Shown: piece by piece, positions 10,148-19,057 of the stretch | Layout of the letters: each line of letters starts with the position of its first letter | Position numbering within the stretch: position 1 is the stretch's first letter | Source of the DNA: Algoriphagus sp. | Lineage (GTDB): Bacteria; Bacteroidota; Bacteroidia; Cytophagales; Cyclobacteriaceae | Direction of reading: 5' to 3' | Length of the DNA stretch: 64,000 nt | Assembly: GCF_030694375.1 (NCBI RefSeq) | Contig: NZ_JAUXYL010000003.1 | Coordinates: forward strand, 1 to 64,000 | Made by a program: the position numbers and the translations under genes | Notes under the pieces: model-generated | What the model was told of the DNA's origin: nothing | Databases searched by the model: none | Seen by the model: the letters and a program-made list of their open reading frames with translations, nothing else

Positions 10148-11176
10148 ATGCGAAAGGACGAAAAATCCTACCATATTCTGATCATTGAGGACAATCTTGG
10201 AGATAATATCCTGATTGAAGAATATCTCACGGAGAATATTTTAAATCCAAAACTAATTCGGGCAGACACCTTTCAGTCTGCAAAAGTCCTTTTGGAAAAT
10301 CGGAGTAATACTTTTGATATTATATTTTTAGACCTCTCTCTTCCGGATCTTTCAGGGGAACCATTGATTGTCGGTGTATTAAACTTGGCTGTTGACACTC
10401 CTGTAGTGGCACTTACAGGCTTCTCAGACCTAGACTTTAGCATCAAATCCTTAGGATTGGGTATTTCAGATTACCTTTTGAAAGACGAGTTGACACCGAT
10501 TATTCTTTATAAAAGTGTCATCTATGCCATTCAGAGAAGGAAGTTTACTGATCAAATTCAAAAATCTGAAAAACGCTACAGTGACCTTTTCCAACTGAGC
10601 CCATTACCGATGTGGGTGTATGATCTGGAAACCCTCCATTTTCTAAATATCAATAAGGCTGCAATCAGTCATTATGGCTATTCTGATGAAGAGTTTCTGG
10701 CTATGACTATCTTGGATATCAGACCTCAAGAAGATGCCGAGTATGTCTTAAACCTTATAAGCGACACCCGACAAGGCCACAAAGTCAGCCAAAAAAGTGT
10801 CTCTCGGCACAAGAAGAAAAATGGGGAATTGATCTTTGTCGAGGTCACTTTCAACTTACTGATTTTCAATGGACGAGATGCAGTAATGGTACTGGTCAAT
10901 GACATCACAGAGCGGGCCAAATATGTGGAAACCATCGAAAAGCAAAACCAGACTTTTCGGGAAATCGCATGGATTCAATCACATGTAGTCAGAGCGCCTT
11001 TGGCGAGACTTTTGGGGCTTGTCAATCTGCTGGAATCCGAAATCCCCAATGTCAAAGAGGAAAGTCTAGAATTGATTCAACACATCAAAAATTCTGCGTT
11101 TGAGCTGGATGAGATAGTAAGAGATATCAGCAAAAAATCAGAACAAATAGAACCACTGGACAAAAATGAAATCTGA
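10148..11176 (+). CDS. REC-PAS-H-box protein lacking an ATPase domain
   Basis: 342 residues in three parts: a receiver (about 1-130, Asp62 in IIFLDLSLPDLSG, Lys in YLLKDEL), a PAS domain (about 145-262), and a C-terminal helical H-box region (about 265-330) with IAWIQSHVVRAPLARL around His279. The protein ends there; no HATPase_c domain follows and none is encoded downstream. If His279 is phosphorylatable, the protein could pass phosphate between receivers or act as a dominant dimerisation partner, but it cannot autophosphorylate. It overlaps the next receiver gene by 11 nt. The gene looks complete rather than truncated because the overlapping frame follows directly. Confidence 0.85.
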   Translation: MRKDEKSYHILIIEDNLGDNILIEEYLTENILNPKLIRADTFQSAKVLLENRSNTFDIIFLDLSLPDLSGEPLIVGVLNLAVDTPVVALTGFSDLDFSIKSLGLGISDYLLKDELTPIILYKSVIYAIQRRKFTDQIQKSEKRYSDLFQLSPLPMWVYDLETLHFLNINKAAISHYGYSDEEFLAMTILDIRPQEDAEYVLNLISDTRQGHKVSQKSVSRHKKKNGELIFVEVTFNLLIFNGRDAVMVLVNDITERAKYVETIEKQNQTFREIAWIQSHVVRAPLARLLGLVNLLESEIPNVKEESLELIQHIKNSAFELDEIVRDISKKSEQIEPLDKNEI

Positions 11177-11552
11177 AATAATTCTGGTGGATGACGACGA
11201 GGTACTATTGGTCATCCTCGAAAAGATGTTTCAAAAAGTTAGTCCAGACACCAAGTTGAGGCTGTTTAGTTCCGGGATGGAGGCCTTAGACCACTTGGCA
11301 AATTCACCGATCACCGGACTCAACCGATTCCTTCTGCTGGATATTAACTTGAAGGATTTGAGCGGTTGGGATTTTCTCAATGAATTAGCTGATAGAAACG
11401 ACACTTACTCGAAAGTTATTCTGATCACATCCTCAGTCAGCGCTTTAAATTCTGAATTTGCCAAAAAATATACTTCTGTGATTGGTTTTTTTGAAAAACC
11501 CATAACTTTTGAAAAAATCCAACGGATTTTAGAACAAATCCGGGAGATATAG
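11166..11552 (+). CDS. single-domain response regulator
   Basis: A receiver-only protein of 128 residues. Visible elements are the acidic pocket ILVDDDEV, phospho-acceptor Asp59 in FLLLDINLKDLSGWDF, the Ser/Thr in ILITSS, and Lys in FFEKPIT. There is no output domain. It starts inside the end of the REC-PAS-H-box gene (11-nt overlap) and is the last gene of the signalling run. It is a plausible terminal acceptor of that relay. Confidence 0.9.
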   Translation: MKSEIILVDDDEVLLVILEKMFQKVSPDTKLRLFSSGMEALDHLANSPITGLNRFLLLDINLKDLSGWDFLNELADRNDTYSKVILITSSVSALNSEFAKKYTSVIGFFEKPITFEKIQRILEQIREI

Positions 11553-11628
11553 CGAATCCTCAATTTATTTTCCAAATTGTGTAACTCAGATATTATCTTG
11601 AAATTACCCTAAACCCAAACCTATTGTC

Positions 11629-12387
11629 ATGAATGTACAAACCGTCCTTATCACCGGCGGGGCCAGTGGAATTGGTCTTGCCATGGTCAGGAAATTTGCT
11701 GCTGAGGGAAATCACGTCTTTTTCATCGACACCAACCACCTAGAGGGCACCAAACTCCAAATCGAAGCGCACGAAAAAGGACATCAAGTCAAATTCTTGG
11801 AAGGGAGTATTGCATCATTTGCTGAAGTTGAGCAGCTCATCCACCAAATCCCTGAAAAAATTCATGTCCTGATCAATAACGCAGGCATATCCCACATCGG
11901 AAAAGTAGAAACTACCAGCGAAGACGACTTCGACCGCTTGTTTCAGGTAAATGTCAAAGGCATGTTTAACTGCATCAAAGCTGCACTGCCCAAGTTGAAA
12001 GAAAATGGAGGTGGATCAATCCTCAATATGTGTTCTGTAGCTGCGACGATCGGGATTCCGGATCGCTTTGCCTACAGCATGACCAAAGGTGCAGCCCTTT
12101 CCATGACACTCAGCGTGGCAAGGGACTATGTACAGGATGGTATCCGCTGCAATTGCCTATCCCCGGGACGGGTACACACGCCATTTGTTGATGGGTTTCT
12201 AGCCAAAAACTATCCCGGGCAAGAAAAGGAAATGTATGATAAGCTTGCCGCAACTCAGCCCATTGGCAGAATGGGAACTCCCGAAGAAATCGCTGAATTA
12301 GCCTATTTTATCAGTTCAGAGGCTGGCAGCTTTATCACCGGTGCCAACTTCAATATTGACGGGGGCTTTATGGGGTTGAAGATGTAA
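11629..12387 (+). CDS. SDR dehydrogenase, probable 2-keto-3-deoxy-L-fuconate dehydrogenase
   Basis: A classical short-chain dehydrogenase of 252 residues. It has the nucleotide-binding TGGASGIG near residue 9, NNAGISH near residue 84, the catalytic Ser-Tyr-Lys in CSVAAT...YSMTKGA, and the C-terminal IDGGF. It opens the fucose cluster, whose two SDRs probably share the oxidation steps. I assign this one to C4 oxidation of 2-keto-3-deoxy-L-fuconate because its post-catalytic loop (RVHTPFVDGFL) differs from that of the fucose-dehydrogenase-like SDR at 14341. That division of labour is inference; the SDR family call is firm. Confidence 0.85.
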   Translation: MNVQTVLITGGASGIGLAMVRKFAAEGNHVFFIDTNHLEGTKLQIEAHEKGHQVKFLEGSIASFAEVEQLIHQIPEKIHVLINNAGISHIGKVETTSEDDFDRLFQVNVKGMFNCIKAALPKLKENGGGSILNMCSVAATIGIPDRFAYSMTKGAALSMTLSVARDYVQDGIRCNCLSPGRVHTPFVDGFLAKNYPGQEKEMYDKLAATQPIGRMGTPEEIAELAYFISSEAGSFITGANFNIDGGFMGLKM

Positions 12388-12419
12388 TGGTAAATATTGA
12401 TTGAATGGCATTCCTACAC

Positions 12420-12555
12420 TTCATTATTCGAAATTCAGCGTTCGGAATTCAATTTTCGACATTTGAGATTTGAAATTCGAAGATTGACTACCCATAAGTG
12501 ATTCGCTTTAAGCTTATTGTCTGTATTTCGTATCTCGTATCTCGTAATTCTATTT
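12420..12555. repeat. TTCGAAATTC-type low-complexity intergenic repeat
   Basis: The spacer between the SDR and hydrolase genes is made of short degenerate words such as ATTCGAAATTC, GTTCGGAATTC, TTTCGACATTTG and CGTATCTCGTATCTCG. Similar text recurs at 16443-16600 and 32365-32455. It has no coding capacity and its origin is unknown. Confidence 0.6.
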
Positions 12556-12584
12556 AACTCTCAATAACCTAAAAACCCAAAATC

Positions 12585-13448
12585 ATGAAACTCATTCGAT
12601 TTGGTGAAGCCGGAAAAGAAAAACCCGGCATCCAGGATAAATCAGGGATCAATCTTGACTGTTCCAGTTTTGGAGAAGATTGGAATGAAACTTTTTTTTC
12701 AACTAACGGTCTGGCACGATTGGAAGAATGGCTTTCGGTAAATCAAGCCAATCTCAGGGAAGTTCCTTTGAATGCAAGAATCGGTTCCCCAATTGCCCGC
12801 CCATCAAAAATCATCTGTATCGGCCTCAACTATCGAAAACACGCCGAAGAAGCGGGAATGGCCGTCCCGGAAGTTCCGATTATTTTCATGAAAGCTACTT
12901 CTTCCCTTTGTGGACCTTTTGACCCGATTTATATTCCAAGAAATTCAGTACAGACAGATTGGGAAGTGGAATTGGCAGTGGTGATTGGCAAGCGTGCGAA
13001 ATATGTAAGTGTTGAAAATGCCTATGATTACATCGCAGGTTATTGCTTACATAACGATGTGAGCGAACGAGACTTCCAGCTCCGCCATGGAGGACAGTGG
13101 GTCAAAGGAAAAAGCGCAGATCATTTCGCTCCACTTGGGCCAATTTTAGCTACCAAATCAGAAATACCAAATCCTCACAACCTTCGACTTTGGCTCAAAC
13201 TGAACGGGAAAATCCTTCAGGACAGCAATACTTCTGATTTGATTTTTGACATCCCTACCATTGTTTCCCACCTGAGCCAATATATGACGCTGCTTCCGGG
13301 TGATGTGATCTCCACAGGAACACCAGCTGGAGTAGGCATGGGACTTAAGCCGCAACCGCGGTTTCTGGAACACGGAGATATCGTTGAGTTGGGAATTGAA
13401 AGCTTGGGGATTTCGCGTCAGGTGGCAATGAATGATCCGGAAGCATGA
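12585..13448 (+). CDS. fumarylacetoacetate hydrolase family, probable 2,4-diketo-3-deoxy-L-fuconate hydrolase
   Basis: 287 residues of the FAH superfamily, which cleaves 2,4-diketo acids with a divalent metal. Key elements are ICIGLNYRKHAEE near residue 77, metal ligands in DWEVELAVVIGK near 125 and HNDVSERD near 155, WVKGKSADHFAPLGP near 175 and STGTPAGVGMG near 245. In the oxidative L-fucose pathway this enzyme yields pyruvate and L-lactate, which fits the neighbours. Its stop overlaps the next gene's ATG (ATGA at 13445-13448). Ureidoglycolate lyase annotation is a common alternative for this family, but context favours fucose. Confidence 0.88.
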   Translation: MKLIRFGEAGKEKPGIQDKSGINLDCSSFGEDWNETFFSTNGLARLEEWLSVNQANLREVPLNARIGSPIARPSKIICIGLNYRKHAEEAGMAVPEVPIIFMKATSSLCGPFDPIYIPRNSVQTDWEVELAVVIGKRAKYVSVENAYDYIAGYCLHNDVSERDFQLRHGGQWVKGKSADHFAPLGPILATKSEIPNPHNLRLWLKLNGKILQDSNTSDLIFDIPTIVSHLSQYMTLLPGDVISTGTPAGVGMGLKPQPRFLEHGDIVELGIESLGISRQVAMNDPEA

Positions 13449-14269
13449 GACTTGACTCACATCAGCACTTTTGGGAATATGATCCAAAGCGACAGGATTG
13501 GATTAGTCCTGAGATGAGTAGAATTCGCCGAAATTTTCGTCCTGCGGACCTTTATCCTCTTTTACAGGATGCCAAAATGGATGGATGCATTGCCGTACAG
13601 GCGGAAGAAAGTCTGCGCGAAACAGATTTTTTGCTTGATTTGACAGCGCAGCATGAGTGGATCCTGGGTGTCGTAGGATGGGCGGATCTGAAAAGTGACA
13701 CTCTGGATGAGCTATTGGACGACTATTCAGACAAGCAAAAGCTGGTGGGTTTCCGTGAGGTTCTTCAATCAAAAGATCCCGAATACATCCTTCAAAAGAA
13801 TTTTATCCGTGGGATCCAGAAAATCGGAACCCGAGGATACGGCTATGATATCCTAATTTTCCCAACGCACCTATCAGCCACCTTGGAACTTGTAAACAAA
13901 TGCCCCGATCAGCGATTTGTGATTGATCATTTGGCTAAACCCTACATCAAATCCGGAGAATGGAAGGACTGGAAAAAGGCTGTTTCATTACTTGCCGAAC
14001 GGGAATTGGTGCATTGCAAACTTTCAGGAATGATCACCGAAGCGGACTGGAAAACATGGACTCCGGAGCAGCTTTTCCCATATTTGGAGATTGCCTTGGA
14101 ACTGTTTGGCCCCGATCGATTGATGTACGGAAGCGATTGGCCAGTCTGTCTTTTGGCAGGTGAATATGAGCGGTTTTGGGAGATCATTGAGGAGTTTACC
14201 AATTCACTCTCTACTTCGGAAAAAGACAAAATCATGGGGGAAACTGCTGCTGAGTTTTATAGGATTTGA
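13445..14269 (+). CDS. amidohydrolase-family L-fuconolactonase
   Basis: 274 residues with the TIM-barrel amidohydrolase layout of COG3618 lactonases: the N-terminal metal-binding DSHQHFWEY, VGFREVLQ, FVIDHLAKP near residue 160 and the C-terminal LMYGSDWPVCLL. The expected reaction is hydrolysis of L-fucono-lactone to L-fuconate, placing it between the fucose dehydrogenase and the dehydratase step. It overlaps the upstream hydrolase by 4 nt and precedes the fucose-dehydrogenase-like SDR. Confidence 0.88.
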   Translation: MRLDSHQHFWEYDPKRQDWISPEMSRIRRNFRPADLYPLLQDAKMDGCIAVQAEESLRETDFLLDLTAQHEWILGVVGWADLKSDTLDELLDDYSDKQKLVGFREVLQSKDPEYILQKNFIRGIQKIGTRGYGYDILIFPTHLSATLELVNKCPDQRFVIDHLAKPYIKSGEWKDWKKAVSLLAERELVHCKLSGMITEADWKTWTPEQLFPYLEIALELFGPDRLMYGSDWPVCLLAGEYERFWEIIEEFTNSLSTSEKDKIMGETAAEFYRI

Positions 14270-14289
14270 CAGAAAAGACAAAATATTGA

Positions 14290-15111
<822 letters not shown>

Positions 15112-15121
15112 CTTTAAGCCC

Positions 15122-16441
15122 ATGACAAAAAAAACGGCACTTGTCCCCAAGGAACTGCTTATCCCATTCATATTGATCACCTCATTGTTTGCACTTTGGG
15201 GTTTTGCCAATGACATCACCAATCCCATGGTGGCAGCGTTCAAGCGGGTTTTGGAGCTGAACAACACACAAGCTTCTTGGGTACAATTGGCATTTTATGG
15301 TGGTTATTTTACCATGGCACTGCCTGCGGCTTTTTTCATCAAAAAATACTCCTACAAAACAGGCGTATTATTAGGCTTAGGCCTTTATGCTTTTGGAGCT
15401 TGCCTGTTTTATCCTGCAGCGGCTTGGGAAAGCTATGGCTTTTTTCTTGCCTCACTTTACATTCTGACTTTTGGTTTGGCCTTCTTGGAAACTACCGCCA
15501 ACCCGTACATTCTCTCCATGGGACCGAAAGCTACGGCGACACAGCGGTTGAATCTGGCCCAGGCATTTAATCCAATGGGCGCTTTGGCTGGACTATTTGT
15601 AGCAAAAACTTTTATACTCAACGCACTGCAATCCAACAATGTGGATGCAAGTGGAAACATTATTTTCGATGGCTTAGATGAGGTAGCAAAAGCTGCTATT
15701 CGAACCAATGATCTGATGGTCATCCGAAATCCCTATGTTATTCTCGGACTGGTAGTCATTGCAATATTTGCAGTGATAGCGATGGTGAAAATGCCGGAAA
15801 GTAAAGATTCCTCGGGCAAAATTGACTTTAGCGCAACGATGAAGCGATTGCTCAAAAACCGCAATTTCGTCGAAGGCACCTTTGCGCAAATGTTCTATGT
15901 CGGTGCTCAAATCATGGTCTGGACCTACATCTACCAGTATGCCGAATCGATCGGCATCAGCACCTATGATGCAGTCAACTATGCCTATGCTTCGCTGGGA
16001 ATTTTTCTCCTTGGACGGTGGATTTGCACCTTTTTGATGCGGATTGTGGAGCCCAGAAAGTTACTGGCACTTTTCAGTGTACTTGCCATAATTTTCACGT
16101 TGGGGGCAATTTTCCTTACCGGATTGACCGGACTATACAGCTTGGTTGCGATCAGTTTTGCCATGTCGCTGATGTTTCCGACGATCTATGGGGTGGCATT
16201 GGAGGGTTTGGGCGAAGATTCCAAATTTGCCGCGGCTTACCTCGTGATGGCCATTGTAGGCGGAGCGATCATGCCCACGCTTCAGGGGATGATTTTGGAC
16301 TGGGGAGGAAAAGGCTACACCGATATATTGATTCTGGGAGTTCCGGAGGTAAATTTTTCATTCGTTTTGCCCCTGTTTTGCTTCCTGATGGTGTTATTGT
16401 TTGCAGTGAGGGTTAAAAGAGTTGGGGAGTTGGGGAGTTAG
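15122..16441 (+). CDS. fucP: L-fucose:H+ symporter, FucP-like MFS permease
   Basis: About 439 residues with roughly 12 membrane helices. The N-terminal FALWGFANDITNPMVAAFK closely matches the FucP family, where the Asn/Asp in this loop belong to the sugar/proton site, and FLETTANPYIL is another family signature. It should import L-fucose across the inner membrane by proton symport. An upstream in-frame start at 15008 would overlap the SDR by 104 nt and give a non-membrane leader, so I chose the ATG at 15122, 10 nt after the SDR stop. Confidence 0.9.
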   Translation: MTKKTALVPKELLIPFILITSLFALWGFANDITNPMVAAFKRVLELNNTQASWVQLAFYGGYFTMALPAAFFIKKYSYKTGVLLGLGLYAFGACLFYPAAAWESYGFFLASLYILTFGLAFLETTANPYILSMGPKATATQRLNLAQAFNPMGALAGLFVAKTFILNALQSNNVDASGNIIFDGLDEVAKAAIRTNDLMVIRNPYVILGLVVIAIFAVIAMVKMPESKDSSGKIDFSATMKRLLKNRNFVEGTFAQMFYVGAQIMVWTYIYQYAESIGISTYDAVNYAYASLGIFLLGRWICTFLMRIVEPRKLLALFSVLAIIFTLGAIFLTGLTGLYSLVAISFAMSLMFPTIYGVALEGLGEDSKFAAAYLVMAIVGGAIMPTLQGMILDWGGKGYTDILILGVPEVNFSFVLPLFCFLMVLLFAVRVKRVGELGS

Positions 16442-16442
16442 G

Positions 16443-16600
16443 GAGTCACATCTTCAATATTCGGTGTTCGTCATTCGATGTTCATTATTACAGAATTGAA
16501 AAATTGGAAGATTGGAAGATTCACTAATTCAACATTCGGTATTCGGCGTTCATTATTTTAATTTCGAACGCCGAATGTCGAATAATGAATTTTGAATTTT
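16443..16600. repeat. TTCGGTATTCG-type repeat with an 11-bp hairpin
   Basis: The spacer between permease and mutarotase is built from ATTCGGTGTTCG and ATTCGATGTTC words. It contains a perfect 11-bp inverted repeat, ATTCGGCGTTC (16541-16551) and GAACGCCGAAT (16566-16576), ending 32 bp before the mutarotase ATG. It could be a mobile-repeat remnant or an mRNA hairpin between operon genes. Confidence 0.6.
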
Positions 16601-16608
16601 AAAAAAAC

Positions 16609-16944
16609 ATGCAAACCTACCTCCTCATTTGCGACCTCAAAGACGAACCTGAAGCGATTCAGGCATACATCGACTGCCATAAAGCAGTAGCACCGGAAAT
16701 CTTGGAAAGCATCCGAGAGGCTGGAGTGCTCCAAATGAGTATTTACCGCTGGGGCAACAGACTCAGTATGATACTGGTGGGTGATGAAAACTTTAGCTTT
16801 GAGCGGAAAGCTGAACTTGACAATGCCAATCCAAAAGTTCAGGAATGGGAGGCCTTCCTCGGACAATACCAGACCAATCTCCCCGGCACACCGGCAAATT
16901 GGAGATGGGCTGTGACGGAGAAAATTTTTGAATTCAAGGTTTGA
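16609..16944 (+). CDS. L-rhamnose mutarotase family protein, probable L-fucose mutarotase
   Basis: 111 residues, the full length of the small dimeric RhaM-like family (ferredoxin-like fold). Matching features are the CHKAVAPEILESIREAG helix, the SIYRWGNRLSMILVGDENF strands, the repeated Trp/Tyr and the ending WRWAVTEKIFEF. These enzymes interconvert alpha and beta anomers of deoxy sugars. Beside a fucose permease and dehydrogenase, the substrate is more likely L-fucose than L-rhamnose, since no rhamnose isomerase or kinase is present here. Confidence 0.85.
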   Translation: MQTYLLICDLKDEPEAIQAYIDCHKAVAPEILESIREAGVLQMSIYRWGNRLSMILVGDENFSFERKAELDNANPKVQEWEAFLGQYQTNLPGTPANWRWAVTEKIFEFKV

Positions 16945-17486
16945 AAAGGTTATTGGTTGATTAAGTTATTGGAGAATAGCTAAGTCAGTCAATGTAGTTT
17001 TCATTCTTCAACCGCTATTTAAACGATTCGGATTGGATGACCATGTATCGCCTTTTTTCACGATAAATTGGATTATCGTACAATTCAATTAGACGATACT
17101 TTGAATTAAATTCATGCACAACGACTTTTTAATCATTCTATGTCACCCTTTCAGGGTTCTACCCCATTTGATCATTTATTTTCTACAATAGTTACACCCC
17201 TTCGGGGTTATTCTTTGAGAGAAAATTCTTGTAAGATCGATTCAGGGTTAATCCCAAAGGGATGAAATTATTATAGTTATTTGATTGAATTAGGCCCCAA
17301 AATCCCGAAGGGATGGTATTATTGAATCTATTCAAAAGATGTTTCTGATCCTTTCCGCTGTAGTGGGAAATAGCCAATCCTAGAAACAAACCCTGACTTT
17401 ATTCGGCTACGTTCAGATTCTTTTATACTTTCCAAAATATAGAATTATCACGACGGTACGGAGATATTTAGAAATCTTAGCATAGG
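16945..17486. repeat. intergenic region with REP-like palindromes
   Basis: No gene is apparent. Four short palindromes stand in a row: ACCCTTTCAGGGT (17145-17157), ACACCCCTTCGGGGTTA (17194-17210), ATCCCAAAGGGAT (17251-17263) and AATCCCGAAGGGAT (17301-17314). The last two are followed by similar tails (GAAATTATT and GGTATTATT), so they are copies of one element. They belong to the same CCCTNNAGGG style as the repeats around the RAYT gene at 34.4-35.2 kb and may be non-autonomous REPs. Confidence 0.65.
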
Positions 17487-17529
17487 AATCTGTGAAAATC
17501 TGTGCATTTTTCTGTGATAATCTGTGGGA
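17487..17529. repeat. AATCTGTG direct-repeat spacer
   Basis: Four near-tandem units of (A)ATCTGTG or TTCTGTG lie directly before the esterase start. Their presence makes an in-frame GTG at 17524 an unlikely start. No promoter function is demonstrated. Confidence 0.5.
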
Positions 17530-17544
17530 ACAAAAAATCAAACT

Positions 17545-18462
17545 ATGAAAAAACCAATCCTAACCCTCCTATTTAGCATTTTCTCACTGATGGCATTCCC
17601 CCAAAACCACACCCTTCCCCTTTGGAACGGCACTCCTCCCCTCCAAACCGATATGGCTTTGGAAGAAGAAATCCGGCAGGAAGGAATCATCCGAATCGCT
17701 AATGTTCAAATTCCGACCATCGAAGTTTATCTTCCAGCCAAACAGATTGCTACAGGTAAAGCTGTGGTCATTTTTCCCGGAGGAGGCTATGGAATCCTGG
17801 CATATGACTGGGAAGGTACTGACTTTGCCAAGTGGCTCAATGCTCAGGGAATTGCAGGAATTGTCGTCAAATACAGACTTCCAATTTCGAAATCGCTAAC
17901 CGATCCCAAAGAAGTTCCACTCATGGATGCGAAACGAGCGATCCGGCTGGTCAGGCAAAATGCAGTTGCCTGGAATATCGACCCAGCAAAGGTGGGAATT
18001 ATGGGCTTCTCCGCCGGTGGACATTTAGCTTCGACCCTGAGTACCCAATACAATCATGAAGTAAATCGGCCTAAAGATTCCATCGATGCGCTTTCAGCCC
18101 GCCCTGACTTTTCTGTTTTGGTATATCCGGTGATCACATTTCAGGATGATGCAGTGCATGGAGGTTCGCGAAAGAATCTTATCGGAGATAATGCCTCCCA
18201 AGAATTGAAAGATCGCTTTTCAGGACAACTCAATGTGAATGCAGAAACTCCTCCCACTTTTCTGGTTCATGCACAGGATGACAAGGGCGTTCCAATTGAA
18301 AACTCATTACTCTATTATAAAGCACTTCATAAAAACGGTGTGAAAGCTTCGCTCCACATCTACCCCTCAGGTGGACATGGTTTTGCTTTCGGTTTGGGAA
18401 AAGGTGCCGTGGAAGGCTGGAGAGAGGTGCTGCTGGCGTGGATGAAGGAGACTGTTCAGTAG
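17545..18462 (+). CDS. exported alpha/beta-hydrolase esterase (BD-FAE-like)
   Basis: 305 residues with a signal peptide (MKKPILTLLFSIFSLMAFPQ). The hydrolase fold shows the oxyanion-hole loop FPGGGYGIL, the nucleophile elbow GFSAGGH (Ser about 155), an acid in HAQDDKGVP and the catalytic His in SGGHGFAFG. These lipase/carbohydrate-esterase relatives often deacetylate plant or algal polysaccharides in Bacteroidota. Here it sits downstream of a fucose cluster, so deacylation of fucose-containing glycans is a reasonable guess but not shown. The start at 17545 is preferred because it begins the signal peptide. Confidence 0.85.
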   Translation: MKKPILTLLFSIFSLMAFPQNHTLPLWNGTPPLQTDMALEEEIRQEGIIRIANVQIPTIEVYLPAKQIATGKAVVIFPGGGYGILAYDWEGTDFAKWLNAQGIAGIVVKYRLPISKSLTDPKEVPLMDAKRAIRLVRQNAVAWNIDPAKVGIMGFSAGGHLASTLSTQYNHEVNRPKDSIDALSARPDFSVLVYPVITFQDDAVHGGSRKNLIGDNASQELKDRFSGQLNVNAETPPTFLVHAQDDKGVPIENSLLYYKALHKNGVKASLHIYPSGGHGFAFGLGKGAVEGWREVLLAWMKETVQ

Positions 18463-18482
18463 GCAGTTTTCAGTGGGCAGGT

Positions 18483-18598
18483 ATCGTCACTGCGAACGAG
18501 GCACGAGTGAAGCAGTCTCCAAATGGAAAAGATTGCTTCGTGACAAAAAAATCCAATTTATGTCTCAGTTCTTATAATGTCACTCGCAATGATGCCAA
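18483..18598. repeat. inverted GTCACTGCGA...CGCAATGA intergenic element
   Basis: The element opens with GTCACTGCGAACGAGGCACG, passes through AAGCAGTCTCC and AGATTGCTTCGTGAC, and closes with GTCACTCGCAATGATGCC. The two ends are imperfect inverted copies of a CATTGCGAGTGAC word. This is the layout of a foldback miniature element. It has no coding potential. Confidence 0.6.
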
Positions 18599-18712
18599 GA
18601 GAATGGGTAAATAGAAAGCAGTAAGATGTCACAATAGACAGTATTTGAATTAGTGTTTGGCATCAAAGTCCGAACCAATAAACTATTAACTCTTAACGAT
18701 TAACTAGCAGAC

Positions 18713-18805
18713 ATGCCCATTAAAGTAATCGCATTCGACGCTGACGATGCTATTTGGGTGAATGAATCGTTTTTTCGCTAAGCGAAGGAATAAAAATTCC
18801 AAAAT
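18713..18805 (+). pseudogene. 5' remnant of a HAD hydrolase gene
   Basis: The ATG at 18713 opens a 22-codon frame reading MPIKVIAFDADDAIWVNESF and ending at TAA (18779-18781). It matches the first 22 codons of the intact HAD gene at 25676 at 18 or more positions, with many synonymous differences, and weaker DNA similarity continues to about 18805. Motif I has decayed from DADDTLW to DADDAIW and the rest of the gene is missing. Similarity starts at the ATG; the upstream sequences differ. It is a diverged duplicate or the scar of a deleted paralogue. Confidence 0.8.
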
Positions 18806-19057
18806 TTAAAATATCAATTTTCCAGCTTTAGCATTTCTTAAAAAGTACTTCTCTCAGCTTCAAGAATTCAACCCTTTTTTCAGATTTTAAAGTCAATTAT
18901 CGTAACAGTTTGGCTAAGGTACCACTGGATTTTTTAGATTTTTATTTTACCCCTAGTTTCAAATGAATTTCTGAAATGAAGTTAAAAAGTCAAAAAAAAT
19001 AACCGCCGAAAATAATTCCGACGGCTATCCATGTTCAATAGGTTTTAGTGTTAAGTT
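18806..19057. other. AT-rich spacer with leftward terminator
   Basis: Nothing coding is visible. The right end contains the transcription terminator of the large leftward gene, listed separately. Confidence 0.5.
18991..19024 (-). terminator. Rho-independent terminator of the T9SS protein gene
   Basis: On the minus strand CCGTCGGAA and TTTCGGCGG pair over 9 bp with two G-T wobbles, a 4-nt loop and a following T-rich run (TTATTTTTTTT). It lies 34 nt after the stop of the 19058-23113 gene. Confidence 0.7.
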
